Below, piece by piece: positions 7,573-14,967 of a DNA stretch of 64,000 nucleotides. The DNA is taken from positions 36,076-100,075 of the forward strand of contig NZ_KB714629.1 in assembly GCF_000349565.1 (NCBI RefSeq). The letters are read 5' to 3'. The stretch is from Curtobacterium flaccumfaciens UCD-AKU. GTDB taxonomy: Bacteria; Actinomycetota; Actinomycetes; Actinomycetales; Microbacteriaceae. The notes beneath the pieces were generated by a model. It was given only the letters and a program-made list of their open reading frames with translations, was not told where the DNA came from and ran no database searches. Within the stretch, counting starts at the first letter, position 1; every line of letters begins with the position of its first letter. The position numbers and the translations under genes are program-made.

Positions 7573-9401
7573 GTGGGGTCTCCGAAACGGTGCGTCCGGA
7601 CGTCCGGCTCGCGGTCCGCCGGGTGTTCAGGGGGAAGGCCTGGGCCCACGCCGCCGGTTCCGGGCTGACGCGCCAGCGGCAGCCCGGCCGTGCCGGTGGG
7701 GAGAGGCAGGGGTCGGCTCCCGAACGCGGCGAGCGCCGCGCGGGCGGTCACGTCGTCGACCGCGGGGTCGATCGGCACGACGGCACGCTCCAGCTCGTCG
7801 CCGCGTTCCAGGAGCATCCGGACGGCGCCGAGCTGCACGGCGAAGGACAGGTCCATGATCTCGACCGGGTTGCCCTCGGCCGCGGTGATGTTGATGCAGC
7901 CACCGTCGTCGAGCACGATCGGCCCGCCGTCGACGCCGGGGAACACGAACCGCTCGGCCTTCGGCCCCACGTCCTGGCGCCGGGCCCCGGCGGCGAGGGC
8001 GTCGTCGACGGCGATCTCTTGGTCGACCCCACCGGCGACGGCGACGATCGCGCCGTCCGCGCAAGCACGGAGCACCTCGAGGTCGATGGTGTCCGGCACC
8101 CCGGTGGCGCTCATCACGAGGTCGGCGTCACGCACCGCCTGGACGAGCGGGGCCACGGCGTACCCGGCGAAGCGGGCCTGCAGGGCGCGGACCGGGTCGG
8201 TCTCGGCGACCGTCACCCGGAACCCGAGGGCGGCGAGCACCAGGGCGACCCCTTCGCCGACGTGCCCGAACCCGGCGACGGCCGCCGCGCCTCTCCCCAC
8301 CGGCACGGCCAGCCCGCCGCTGGCGCGTCGGGCCGGAACCGGCGGCGTGGGCCCAGCCTGCAATCGGTGTGCGCCGGACGCGAGCCCGTCCACCAGGTCG
8401 AGCACCGCGAACACCGTCGACTGCCCGGTGCCGTACCGGTTGTCGAAGAACGTCTTGGTGCGGGCGTCGTTCACCGCGATCACGGGGATGCCGAGCTCGC
8501 CGCGCGCCGCCAGCACACGCAGGGGTCGCAGGCCGCTCGTGGTCTCCTCGGCGGCGCCGAGCATCGTCGGCAGCAGGTCGGGGCGCTCCTGGTGGGCGAG
8601 CCGGATGACGTGTGCCCCGTCGTCGAGCAGGATGTGCGGCGCCGTGTCGAGCATCGCGAGGGCCAGCCGCTTCTGTTCGGCGAGTGTCGCCCTGCTGCTC
8701 GCGAACACCGTCAGGCCGGCGGACCGCAGTGCGTCAGCGACGGCGTCGTCGGTCTCGTCGGCGTGGGCGTAGACGACGACCTCGGCACCGGCATCGCGGA
8801 GCAGCAGGCTCAGCACCGCCGTCTTGGGTTCGAGGAACATCGCGACGCCGATGCGTGTGCCGCGCAGGAGTCCGCCGTCGCGGAGTTCGGCGGCGACCGA
8901 CCGGGCGACCGGCATCGACCGCCGGGCCCATCGCAGGCGGGCCTCGGCTGCGGGGTCGTGCTCGGGGTCGCGGCCGGTGGAGACGAGGAAGACGTCGTCG
9001 GAGAGCATCGGGACGGCGAGGACGCCGGGGCGGGCGGGTGCGACGGGACCGAAGGCGTCCTCGTCGACGGCGGGCAGGTACCGGCCGGCGTCGATGACGA
9101 CCAGGGTGGTGCCGCGCGGGCGGTCGGCGGCCTGCTCGACGGCGGGCGTCGATTCCTCGGGCGTGCCGAGACACCAGAGCTGGTCGACCAGGTCGGACGG
9201 CTGCTGCGGGTTCGGCTGCTGCTCGTCGGCCTCGCGCGCGCCGAGTGCGGTCAGCAGGTGCCGGAGCGCCGCGGCGTCCCGGGGGTCCCCGCCGATGATG
9301 CGGAACCGGCGGGCGGCGACGAGCAGGTTGGTCGCAGCGGCGAACCGCCGGACGGCCGCCGAGGCCCAGGCCAGCGTCGCGGGGTCGGGTGCTGGCGGCA
9401 T
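7569..9401 (-). CDS. Divergent S-adenosylhomocysteine hydrolase-like protein
   Basis: A 610-residue protein; canonical SAH hydrolases are about 430-490. Homology starts near residue 155. Visible motifs are LLDDG (about 259), EETTSG (about 285), NDARTKTFFDN (about 311) and the NAD site GFGHVGEG (about 377). Two expected active-site His are absent: GHFD is replaced by GGVD (about 456) and the His of EGHPxEVMD by Asn (EGNPVEIMD, about 509). It also has a 150-residue N-terminal extension, an in-frame Pro/Gly-rich insert just before the NAD motif and a related tail; both come from a 68-bp inverted repeat (7640-7707 and 8289-8356). It overlaps the amidohydrolase gene by 4 bp. The ATG at 9401 has no clear Shine-Dalgarno, so the start is uncertain. 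Confidence 0.8.
   Translation of the reverse strand: MPPAPDPATLAWASAAVRRFAAATNLLVAARRFRIIGGDPRDAAALRHLLTALGAREADEQQPNPQQPSDLVDQLWCLGTPEESTPAVEQAADRPRGTTLVVIDAGRYLPAVDEDAFGPVAPARPGVLAVPMLSDDVFLVSTGRDPEHDPAAEARLRWARRSMPVARSVAAELRDGGLLRGTRIGVAMFLEPKTAVLSLLLRDAGAEVVVYAHADETDDAVADALRSAGLTVFASSRATLAEQKRLALAMLDTAPHILLDDGAHVIRLAHQERPDLLPTMLGAAEETTSGLRPLRVLAARGELGIPVIAVNDARTKTFFDNRYGTGQSTVFAVLDLVDGLASGAHRLQAGPTPPVPARRASGGLAVPVGRGAAAVAGFGHVGEGVALVLAALGFRVTVAETDPVRALQARFAGYAVAPLVQAVRDADLVMSATGVPDTIDLEVLRACADGAIVAVAGGVDQEIAVDDALAAGARRQDVGPKAERFVFPGVDGGPIVLDDGGCINITAAEGNPVEIMDLSFAVQLGAVRMLLERGDELERAVVPIDPAVDDVTARAALAAFGSRPLPLPTGTAGLPLARQPGTGGVGPGLPPEHPADREPDVRTHRFGDPT
7640..7707 (+). repeat. 68-bp intragenic palindromic repeat, copy 1
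   Basis: Lies in the 3' part of the SAH-hydrolase-like gene and encodes its tail. It matches copy 2 in reverse orientation at 63 of 68 positions. Its centre is a hairpin, CCGGGCT ... AGCCCGG, around the shared loop GACGCGCCAGCGGC. Confidence 0.8.
8289..8356 (-). repeat. 68-bp intragenic palindromic repeat, copy 2 (inverted)
   Basis: Encodes the Pro/Gly/Ala-rich insert just before the NAD-binding motif of the SAH-hydrolase-like protein. It is the reverse complement of copy 1 with five differences. All five fall in the central stem, and pairing is retained there (CCGGCCC with GGGCTGG). Confidence 0.8.
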
Positions 9402-9515
9402 GTGCCAATCGTAGGGCGAGGCCGGGCACACGCCTGCTGCGGAGGCCTGCGGTCCTGTCGCCCTGCGGATCGGGCGTCGGGAATGCCCAGTGTCGCTCCG
9501 ACGTACTCTCTGCAC

Positions 9516-9785
9516 ATGAGCGATGCGACGACTGCCCCCGACCGCGTGACCATGTTCGGCGCCGACTGGTGCCGCGACTGCCGTCGGTCCAAGGCGCTGC
9601 TCGACACCCTCGGCGTGGACTACGAGTACGTCGACGTGGAGCAGGACCTGTCCGCGGCGGACCGTGCCGAGGCGATCAGCGGCCGGAAGAACATCCCGGT
9701 CGTGGTGCTGCCGAACGGCAAGCACTTCGTCGAGCCGTCCGACGCCGAGCTGCGCGCCGAGCTCGAGGCCTCCGGCGTCGTCTGA
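9516..9785 (+). CDS. Glutaredoxin-like / mycoredoxin-like protein
   Basis: An 89-residue thioredoxin-fold protein with the dithiol motif WCRDC at about residues 19-23 and the cis-Pro region KNIPVVVLPNG. It should exchange disulfides or remove low-molecular-weight thiols from proteins in the cytosol. In actinobacteria the thiol partner would be mycothiol. The length equals that of classical glutaredoxins. It lies divergent from the SAH-hydrolase-like gene and upstream of the fucose lactonase, with no evident functional link to either. Confidence 0.85.
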   Translation: MSDATTAPDRVTMFGADWCRDCRRSKALLDTLGVDYEYVDVEQDLSAADRAEAISGRKNIPVVVLPNGKHFVEPSDAELRAELEASGVV

Positions 9786-9809
9786 GCCGCACCGGCAACG
9801 CGCGGGTGA

Positions 9810-9820
9810 ACATCGGATGA
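9810..9820. promoter_or_regulatory. Candidate fucose-regulon operator (lactonase promoter)
   Basis: ACATCGGATGA, 19 bp before the lactonase GTG start. It matches the two other ACATmGGATG sites, all of which lie in the fucose locus. The likely binder is the FadR-type GntR protein encoded at 12514. Confidence 0.55.
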
Positions 9821-9838
9821 ATCAGGCATCATGAGCGC

Positions 9839-10732
9839 GTGATCATCGACGCTCACCACCACCTCTGGGATCCCGCCGACCGGCCGTACCCCTGGATGGA
9901 CGACTCGGTCGCCCCGATCCGCCGCCGGTTCGACGTGGACGACCTGCGCGCCGCCGCCCGGAGCACCGACGTCACCCGGACGATCGTCGTGCAGGCCGTG
10001 CACGACCCCGGCGAGACCGCCTGGCTCCTCGAGCAGCCCGAGCCGGTCGCCGGGGTCGTCGGCTGGGTGGACCTGACCGCCCCGGACGTCGCCGACCGGA
10101 TCGCCGCCCTCGCCGCCCTCGTCGCACGACCCGGTCGCACCCCCGTGGCCGGGAACCGCCTGGTCGGCATCCGGCACCAGGCGCAGGACGAACCGGACCC
10201 GGACTGGCTCGCCCGGCCCGAGGTCGTCCGAGGCGTCCGCGCCCTCGCCGCCGCCGGCCTGGTGTTCGACCTGCTCGTCCGCGCACGGGAGCACCGTGCA
10301 GCGCTGACACTGGTCGACGCCGTGCCCGAGGCCTCGTTCGTCCTCGACCACGCCGGCAAGCCCGACATCGCGGGCGAGGACCCCGGGTGGCCGAGCCGGA
10401 TGGATGACTTCGCCGCACGCCCCAACGTCGCCTGCAAGGTGTCCGGCCTGTTCACCGAGGCCGGCCCGGAGTGGCGACGGCAGCCGGTCGACCGGTACGT
10501 CCGCGCCGTGGTCGAGCGGTTCGGCCCGGCGCGGTCGATGTTCGGGTCGGACTGGCCGGTCTCGACACTCGCCACGACCTACGACGACGTGGTCCGACGC
10601 ACCACCGAGGCGCTGGCCGACCTGAGCCCGGACGACCGCCAGGCGATCCTTGGCGGCACGGCGGAGCGCACCTACCTGCATGACAGGACCCTCAGCACCC
10701 GGAACCTTGTCGACACCTCGGACCAGACATAG
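9839..10732 (+). CDS. L-fuconolactone hydrolase (amidohydrolase 2 family)
   Basis: A 297-residue TIM-barrel hydrolase of the COG3618 lactonase group. It begins IIDAHHHLWDP (metal-binding HxH) and ends with the conserved pattern MFGSDWPVS (catalytic Asp); FVLDHAGKPD lies in the middle. It should open L-fucono-1,5-lactone (or the 1,4-form) to L-fuconate, the second step of non-phosphorylative fucose breakdown. GTG at 9839 is the family start. An operator-like ACATCGGATGA precedes it. Its stop codon is embedded in the next operator, followed by the FAH-family gene. Confidence 0.85.
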   Translation: MIIDAHHHLWDPADRPYPWMDDSVAPIRRRFDVDDLRAAARSTDVTRTIVVQAVHDPGETAWLLEQPEPVAGVVGWVDLTAPDVADRIAALAALVARPGRTPVAGNRLVGIRHQAQDEPDPDWLARPEVVRGVRALAAAGLVFDLLVRAREHRAALTLVDAVPEASFVLDHAGKPDIAGEDPGWPSRMDDFAARPNVACKVSGLFTEAGPEWRRQPVDRYVRAVVERFGPARSMFGSDWPVSTLATTYDDVVRRTTEALADLSPDDRQAILGGTAERTYLHDRTLSTRNLVDTSDQT

Positions 10733-10740
10733 GATGTCTG
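10724..10740. promoter_or_regulatory. Candidate fucose-regulon operator (inside the + operon)
   Basis: CAGACAT-AGG-ATGTCTG, a perfect 7-bp inverted repeat that overlaps the TAG stop of the lactonase gene and lies 34 bp upstream of the FAH-family gene start. Its core ACATAGGATGT matches the other two sites. It may mark a second promoter for the downstream genes. Confidence 0.6.
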
Positions 10741-10774
10741 TGGTTGCGCCGGTGCAGCCAGAGAGCGAGGAACG

Positions 10775-11623
10775 ATGCAGTTCGCACGACTCGGCCCCGC
10801 GGGCGACGAGATCCCCGTCGCGGTCGACACCGACGGCGAGGTCCTCGACCTCCGCCCGATCACGACGGACATCAGCGGCGCCTTCCTGGCAGCGGACCCG
10901 GTCGCCCGCGTCCGGCACGCGCGCGACGCCGGCGACGTCCGGGTGCTGCCCGACGCAGAGGGCCTGCGTCGCGGCGCACCGGTGGCCCGCCCCGGCAAGG
11001 TCGTCTGCATCGGCCTGAACTACCGCGACCATGCCGCCGAGACCGGCGCCGAGATCCCGACCGAGCCGATCGTGTTCATGAAGGACCCGATGACGGTGAT
11101 CGGCCCGGACGACCAGGTCCTGATCCCCCGCGGCAGCGAGAAGACCGACTGGGAGATCGAACTCGCCGTCGTCATCGGCGCCACCGCCCGGTACTGCGAC
11201 TCCGACGAGGCGGCGAGCGCCTGCATCGCGGGCTACACCATCGCGAACGACGTCTCCGAACGCGCCTTCCAGCTCGAGCGCGGCGGGCAGTGGGACAAGG
11301 GGAAGTCCTGCGAGACCTTCAACCCGCTCGGCCCGTGGCTGGTCACCCCCGACCAGGTCGACCCGGCGGCGCTCGCGCTCCGGCTCACCGTCAACGGCGA
11401 GGTGCGGCAGGACGGCACCACCGCCGACATGATCTTCCGACCCGTCGAGATCGTCCGGTACCTGTCGCAGTTCATGGTGCTGTACCCCGGCGACGTCATC
11501 AGCACGGGCACCCCGGCCGGGGTCGCCCTCGCAGGACACGCGCCGTACCTGCAGCCCGGCGACGTGGTCGAACTCACCGCCGACGGGCTCGGCTCGCAGC
11601 GCCAGACCGTAGGAGCAGCCTGA
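10775..11623 (+). CDS. 2,4-diketo-3-deoxy-L-fuconate hydrolase (FAH family)
   Basis: A 282-residue member of the fumarylacetoacetate hydrolase family with the core motifs CIGLNYRDHAAETG (about 78), the metal-binding DWEIELAVVIG (about 126) and TIANDVSER (about 151). In this context it should cleave 2,4-diketo-3-deoxy-L-fuconate to pyruvate and L-lactate, the last step of the pathway. The Shine-Dalgarno GCGAGGAACG precedes ATG. Its TGA overlaps the ATG of the dehydrogenase gene (TGATG). The substrate is inferred from the neighbours; the family alone covers several acylpyruvates. Confidence 0.85.
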   Translation: MQFARLGPAGDEIPVAVDTDGEVLDLRPITTDISGAFLAADPVARVRHARDAGDVRVLPDAEGLRRGAPVARPGKVVCIGLNYRDHAAETGAEIPTEPIVFMKDPMTVIGPDDQVLIPRGSEKTDWEIELAVVIGATARYCDSDEAASACIAGYTIANDVSERAFQLERGGQWDKGKSCETFNPLGPWLVTPDQVDPAALALRLTVNGEVRQDGTTADMIFRPVEIVRYLSQFMVLYPGDVISTGTPAGVALAGHAPYLQPGDVVELTADGLGSQRQTVGAA

Positions 11624-12417
11624 TGACCGACACCACCGACCAGACCGGCACCACCGGCACCACCGGGACGCCCGGCAGCCACGCGGGTCTCCGCGCGATC
11701 GTCACCGGCGGCGCCTCCGGCATCGGCGCGGCCATCGCGGCAGCCCTGCGGGAGCGCGGCGCAGCGGTCGCCGTGCTCGACCTGCAGCCGTCCACCGCCG
11801 AGGGACTCGTCTCCGTCACCTGCGACGTGTCGTCCGACGAGTCCGTCCGTGCCGCCGTCGCGTCGGCCGTCGACCAGCTCGGCGGTCTCGACGTGCTCGT
11901 GAACAACGCCGGCATCGGCGCTCAGGGGAGCGTCGAGGACAACACCGACGACGAGTGGCGCCGCGTGTACGAGGTCAACGTGCTCGGTGCCGTTCGCCTG
12001 TCCCGCGCCGCACTCCCCCACCTCCGGGCCTCCGACAGCGCGAGCATCGTCAACACCTGCTCCGTCGCGGCCACCGCCGGGCTCCCCCAGCGTGCGCTGT
12101 ACTCGGCCACGAAGGGGGCGATCTCCGCACTCACCCGCGCGATGGCAGCCGACCACGTCCGCGAGGGCATCCGCGTCAACGCCGTCAACCCGGGCACCGC
12201 CGACACCCCGTGGATCGCACGGCTCCTGTCGACCGCGGACGACCCGGCAGCCGAACGCGCCGCGCTCGAGGCACGCCAGCCGCACGGCCGACTGGTGAAG
12301 GCAGCCGAGGTGGCCGAGGCGGTCGCCTACCTGACGAGCCCGCTCGCCCGGTCGACGACGGGCGTCGAGCTGGCGGTCGACGGCGGGATGCAGGCGCTCC
12401 GGCTGCGGCCGGCGTGA
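11623..12417 (+). CDS. 2-keto-3-deoxy-L-fuconate dehydrogenase (SDR)
   Basis: A 264-residue short-chain dehydrogenase. After a Thr/Gly-rich N-terminus of about 20 residues comes the cofactor motif TGGASGIGAAIA (about 28-39), then NNAGIG (about 95) and the catalytic Ser with YSATK (about 162). It should oxidise 2-keto-3-deoxy-L-fuconate to the 2,4-diketo acid used by the hydrolase encoded immediately upstream. The Thr/Gly-rich start is low-complexity and may be unstructured. A slightly later start cannot be excluded, although ATG at 11623 is translationally coupled to the upstream gene. Confidence 0.85.
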   Translation: MTDTTDQTGTTGTTGTPGSHAGLRAIVTGGASGIGAAIAAALRERGAAVAVLDLQPSTAEGLVSVTCDVSSDESVRAAVASAVDQLGGLDVLVNNAGIGAQGSVEDNTDDEWRRVYEVNVLGAVRLSRAALPHLRASDSASIVNTCSVAATAGLPQRALYSATKGAISALTRAMAADHVREGIRVNAVNPGTADTPWIARLLSTADDPAAERAALEARQPHGRLVKAAEVAEAVAYLTSPLARSTTGVELAVDGGMQALRLRPA

Positions 12418-12513
12418 TCGCGCCACGGCTCCGCCGCACGGCCTGGAGGCCCGTCCCGGGTATCGTCGGGACGTCCCGTCGCACAGGCGGCCGGGTCCAC
12501 AGGAGGTGGTGAC

Positions 12514-13191
12514 GTGGCGTCGTTGACCGACGATGCGATCGCACGCATCCAGCAGATGATCGTGAGCGGCGAGCTCCAACCCGGCCAGCGCCTCCCGCCC
12601 GAGAAGGAACTGAGCGAGTCGCTCGGCCTGTCGCGGAACAGCCTGCGTGAAGCGGTGAAGGCGCTCGAGCTCATCCGCGTGCTCGACGTCCGACGCGGCG
12701 ACGGCACGTACGTGACGTCCCTCGAACCAGGCGTCCTGCTCGAGGCGGTGTCGTTCGTCGTCGACATGCACCACGACCGGTCGCTCGTCGACCTGCTCGA
12801 GGTGCGACGCATCCTGGAACCGGCGTCCGCCGTCCTGGCGACCGCGCGTGCCACGGAACAGCAGATCGACGAACTCGCGACCCTGATGCAGTCCGTCACC
12901 GACGACACCGGCGTCGAGGACCTCGTCGCCCACGACCTGTTGTTCCACTCGACCATCGCGGGCATCGGCGGCAACCAGTACCTGTCCGGACTGCTCGACG
13001 CCCTGTCGAGCAAGACGGTACGGGTGCGGGTGTGGCGGGGGCTGACCCAGAACGGCTCGGTGCAGCGGACCCTCGACGAGCACGCGGCCATCGTCGACGC
13101 CATCCGACGCCGCGACCCGCAGCTCGTGCAGGCCCTCGTCGTGTCCCACGTCGAAGGGGTCGAGCGCTGGTTGCGGCGCTCCCTGGACTGA
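12514..13191 (+). CDS. FadR-type GntR transcriptional regulator of the fucose locus
   Basis: A 225-residue repressor-type protein. The N-terminal winged helix (ELQPGQRLPPEKELSESLGL, then SRNSLREAVKALE) is followed by a helical FCD ligand domain with likely metal/ligand residues in DLVAHDLLFHSTIAG (about 132), EHAAIVDAI and VSHVEGVERW. The GTG start at 12514 has a strong AGGAGG. It is the last gene of the lactonase - hydrolase - dehydrogenase series, so it most likely senses L-fucose, fuconate or a keto-acid intermediate and controls the three ACATmGGATG sites. Ligand and targets are inferred. Confidence 0.87.
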   Translation: MASLTDDAIARIQQMIVSGELQPGQRLPPEKELSESLGLSRNSLREAVKALELIRVLDVRRGDGTYVTSLEPGVLLEAVSFVVDMHHDRSLVDLLEVRRILEPASAVLATARATEQQIDELATLMQSVTDDTGVEDLVAHDLLFHSTIAGIGGNQYLSGLLDALSSKTVRVRVWRGLTQNGSVQRTLDEHAAIVDAIRRRDPQLVQALVVSHVEGVERWLRRSLD

Positions 13192-13292
13192 ACCCGACAA
13201 TCCTCCCAGGTAGTTCCGTGTTTCGTTGGCCGTCGGCCCACAGCACGGCGTCTTGCCGCTGCTCGGACCGGCCGCAGAACAAGGAGAACACC

Positions 13293-13577
13293 ATGGGCGT
13301 CATCGGCACCATCATCGGACTGATCGTCGTCGGCCTCATCGCCGGCGCCATCGCACGACTCGTCGTTCCGGGCAAGCAGCACATCTCCATCCCCATGACG
13401 ATCCTGCTCGGCATCATCGGCTCGTTCGTGGGCGGGTTCCTCGGGTTCCTGATCTTCCGCCACGACCTGGCCGACGGCTTCTTCCAGCCTGCCGGCATCA
13501 TCGGGTCGATCATCGGCGCGATCATCGTGCTGCTCATCTACGTGCGTGTCTCGGGCCGCGGCTCGCGCAACCGCTAG
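13293..13577 (+). CDS. GlsB/YeaQ/YmgE family small membrane protein
   Basis: A 94-residue protein with three hydrophobic helices and the family pattern GLIAGAIARLVVPGKQ near residue 15 and GIIGSFVGGFLG near 41. Such proteins are inner-membrane, stress-associated and of unknown function; the older name is transglycosylase-associated protein. A good Shine-Dalgarno (AAGGAGAACACC) precedes the ATG. It has no obvious link to fucose use and ends at a hairpin shared with the convergent aldo/keto reductase. Confidence 0.85.
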   Translation: MGVIGTIIGLIVVGLIAGAIARLVVPGKQHISIPMTILLGIIGSFVGGFLGFLIFRHDLADGFFQPAGIIGSIIGAIIVLLIYVRVSGRGSRNR

Positions 13578-13607
13578 TCGCACCAGTCGGCCTCGCCGGC
13601 GCACTAC

Positions 13608-13652
13608 CGAAGGCACCCCGAACCGCGCAACCGCGTGGCCGGGGTGCCTTCG
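13608..13652. terminator. Bidirectional hairpin terminator
   Basis: A 13-bp perfect stem (CGAAGGCACCCCG at 13608-13620, complement at 13640-13652) separates the GlsB-type gene from the end of the minus-strand fucose operon. Confidence 0.65.
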
Positions 13653-13663
13653 TCGTGCGTGGG

Positions 13664-14626
13664 TCAGGTGTCGAGCAGGCCCGCAGCACGCAGGCCGTCC
13701 CAGAGCGCCTCGGGCACGACGGCGGCGGCCCGGGCGACGTTCGAGCGCACCTGGTCGGCGGACTGCACGCCGAGGGCGATCGCGGCGACCGCCGGGGCCC
13801 GCCGTGGGAACGCCAGCGCGGCCTCGGGCAGGGTGACCCCGTGGCGGTCGCACACGTCGGCGATGGCGTTCGCCCGCGCGAGCAACCGCGCGGGCGCCTC
13901 GGCGTAGTCGTAGGTCGCGCCGGCCGCGGGGCGCTCCTGTCCGAGGAGCCCCGAGTTGTAGACGCCGACCGCGACGACCGCGACACCCAGCGCCGCGCAC
14001 CGGTCGACGAGCGCCGCCGCCGGTTGCTCGAGCAGCGTGTACCGGCCGGCGAGCATGACGACGTCGCAGAGCCCGGTGTCGACGGCCGCCGACAGCGCCT
14101 CGACGGAGTTCGACCCGACGCCGACCGACCGCACGACGCCCTCGTCGCGGAGCTCGGCGAGGGTCGGCAGCGCCTGGGTCAGGCCGTCGGTGAGCGAGTA
14201 GACGTCCGGGTCGTGCAGGTAGGCGACGTCGACGTGGTCGAGCCCGAGCCGGCCGAGCGAGTCGTCGAGCGAGCGCCGCACGCCCGAGGGCGACGGGTCC
14301 CACTGCCGCACGGTGTCGTCCGGCACCGCGAAGCCCCCGGACGCCAGGTCGTCGCCGTCGCCGCGCCCCGGCACGAGCACCCGCCCGACCTTCGTCGACA
14401 CGAGGAACTCCTGCCGGGGGCGTCCGGCGAGCGCCACCCCGAGCCGTCGTTCGGACAATCCGAGGCCGTAGTGCGGAGCGGTGTCGAACCCGCGCACCCC
14501 GGCGTCCCAGGCGGCGTCGACCGTGTCGCGGGCGTCGTCGTCGGAGACCGGACGGAGCAGGTTGCCGATGCCGGCCCCACCGAACCAGAACGGCCCACGG
14601 TCCAGGTCGAGGGCGAGGTCCGTCAC
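13664..14626 (-). CDS. L-fucose 1-dehydrogenase-type aldo/keto reductase
   Basis: A 320-residue AKR of the D-threo-aldose/L-fucose dehydrogenase group. It has GFDTAPHYGLGLSE (catalytic Asp about 47 and Tyr about 52), the Lys in LVSTKVGRVL and His in VAYLHDPDVY. It should oxidise L-fucose to L-fuconolactone, the first step of the pathway. The GTG at 14626 overlaps the mutarotase stop (GTGA), which sets the start. It is the promoter-distal gene of the seven-gene minus-strand fucose operon. The assignment as fucose dehydrogenase rests mainly on context. Confidence 0.85.
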   Translation of the reverse strand: MTDLALDLDRGPFWFGGAGIGNLLRPVSDDDARDTVDAAWDAGVRGFDTAPHYGLGLSERRLGVALAGRPRQEFLVSTKVGRVLVPGRGDGDDLASGGFAVPDDTVRQWDPSPSGVRRSLDDSLGRLGLDHVDVAYLHDPDVYSLTDGLTQALPTLAELRDEGVVRSVGVGSNSVEALSAAVDTGLCDVVMLAGRYTLLEQPAAALVDRCAALGVAVVAVGVYNSGLLGQERPAAGATYDYAEAPARLLARANAIADVCDRHGVTLPEAALAFPRRAPAVAAIALGVQSADQVRSNVARAAAVVPEALWDGLRAAGLLDT

Positions 14627-14967
14627 GGGGCCACCTGGTCCGCGCCGTCCACCTGGTCCGCCAGCGACCAGACCCGCGGGACCCCGTCGTCGTCGCCCGA
14701 GTAGTCGTCGGCCGCCTGGAGCAGCGGGTTGATCGTCTCCTGCCACTCGGCGTTGACCGGGTCGTCGGCGAGCGCCCGGCGCATCGCCCGGTGGTCCTCG
14801 ACCTCGATCAGGTGGACCAGGTCGAGCCCGTCCCGCCAGATCGTCCAGTCGTGCACGCCGGCCTCGCGCAGTCGTGCCGCGAGCGCGGGCGGGACCGAGG
14901 CGTGCACGGTGTCGTACGCCGCCTCGTTCCCGGCCCGCAGTCGCGTCCGCGTCAGGATCCGCTGCAT
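14623..14967 (-). CDS. L-fucose/L-rhamnose mutarotase family protein
   Basis: A 114-residue ferredoxin-like protein of the RhaU/L-rhamnose mutarotase family, with the typical start MQRILTRTRL, HASVPPALAARLREAG and the core WTIWRDGLDLVHLIEVED. It should interconvert the anomers of the free sugar, here L-fucose, before the dehydrogenase acts. It overlaps both neighbours by one start/stop (ATGA upstream, GTGA downstream), so fucosidase, mutarotase and dehydrogenase are made together. Confidence 0.87.
   Translation of the reverse strand: MQRILTRTRLRAGNEAAYDTVHASVPPALAARLREAGVHDWTIWRDGLDLVHLIEVEDHRAMRRALADDPVNAEWQETINPLLQAADDYSGDDDGVPRVWSLADQVDGADQVAP

Noticed and set aside
7590-9785. A 731-codon open frame on the plus strand opposite the SAHH-like gene, with similar long frames opposite 14874-16367, 19001-21445 and 21665-23569
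   Set aside because: High GC removes stop codons from antisense frames. Their translations are Arg/Gly/His-rich without motifs, while the opposite strand encodes clear enzymes.
12440-12475. CCTGGAGGCCCG followed by a CGTCCCG/CGGGACG hairpin before the GntR gene
   Set aside because: The second arm of the family is missing. It may be a decayed copy, but the evidence is too weak to list it as a repeat.
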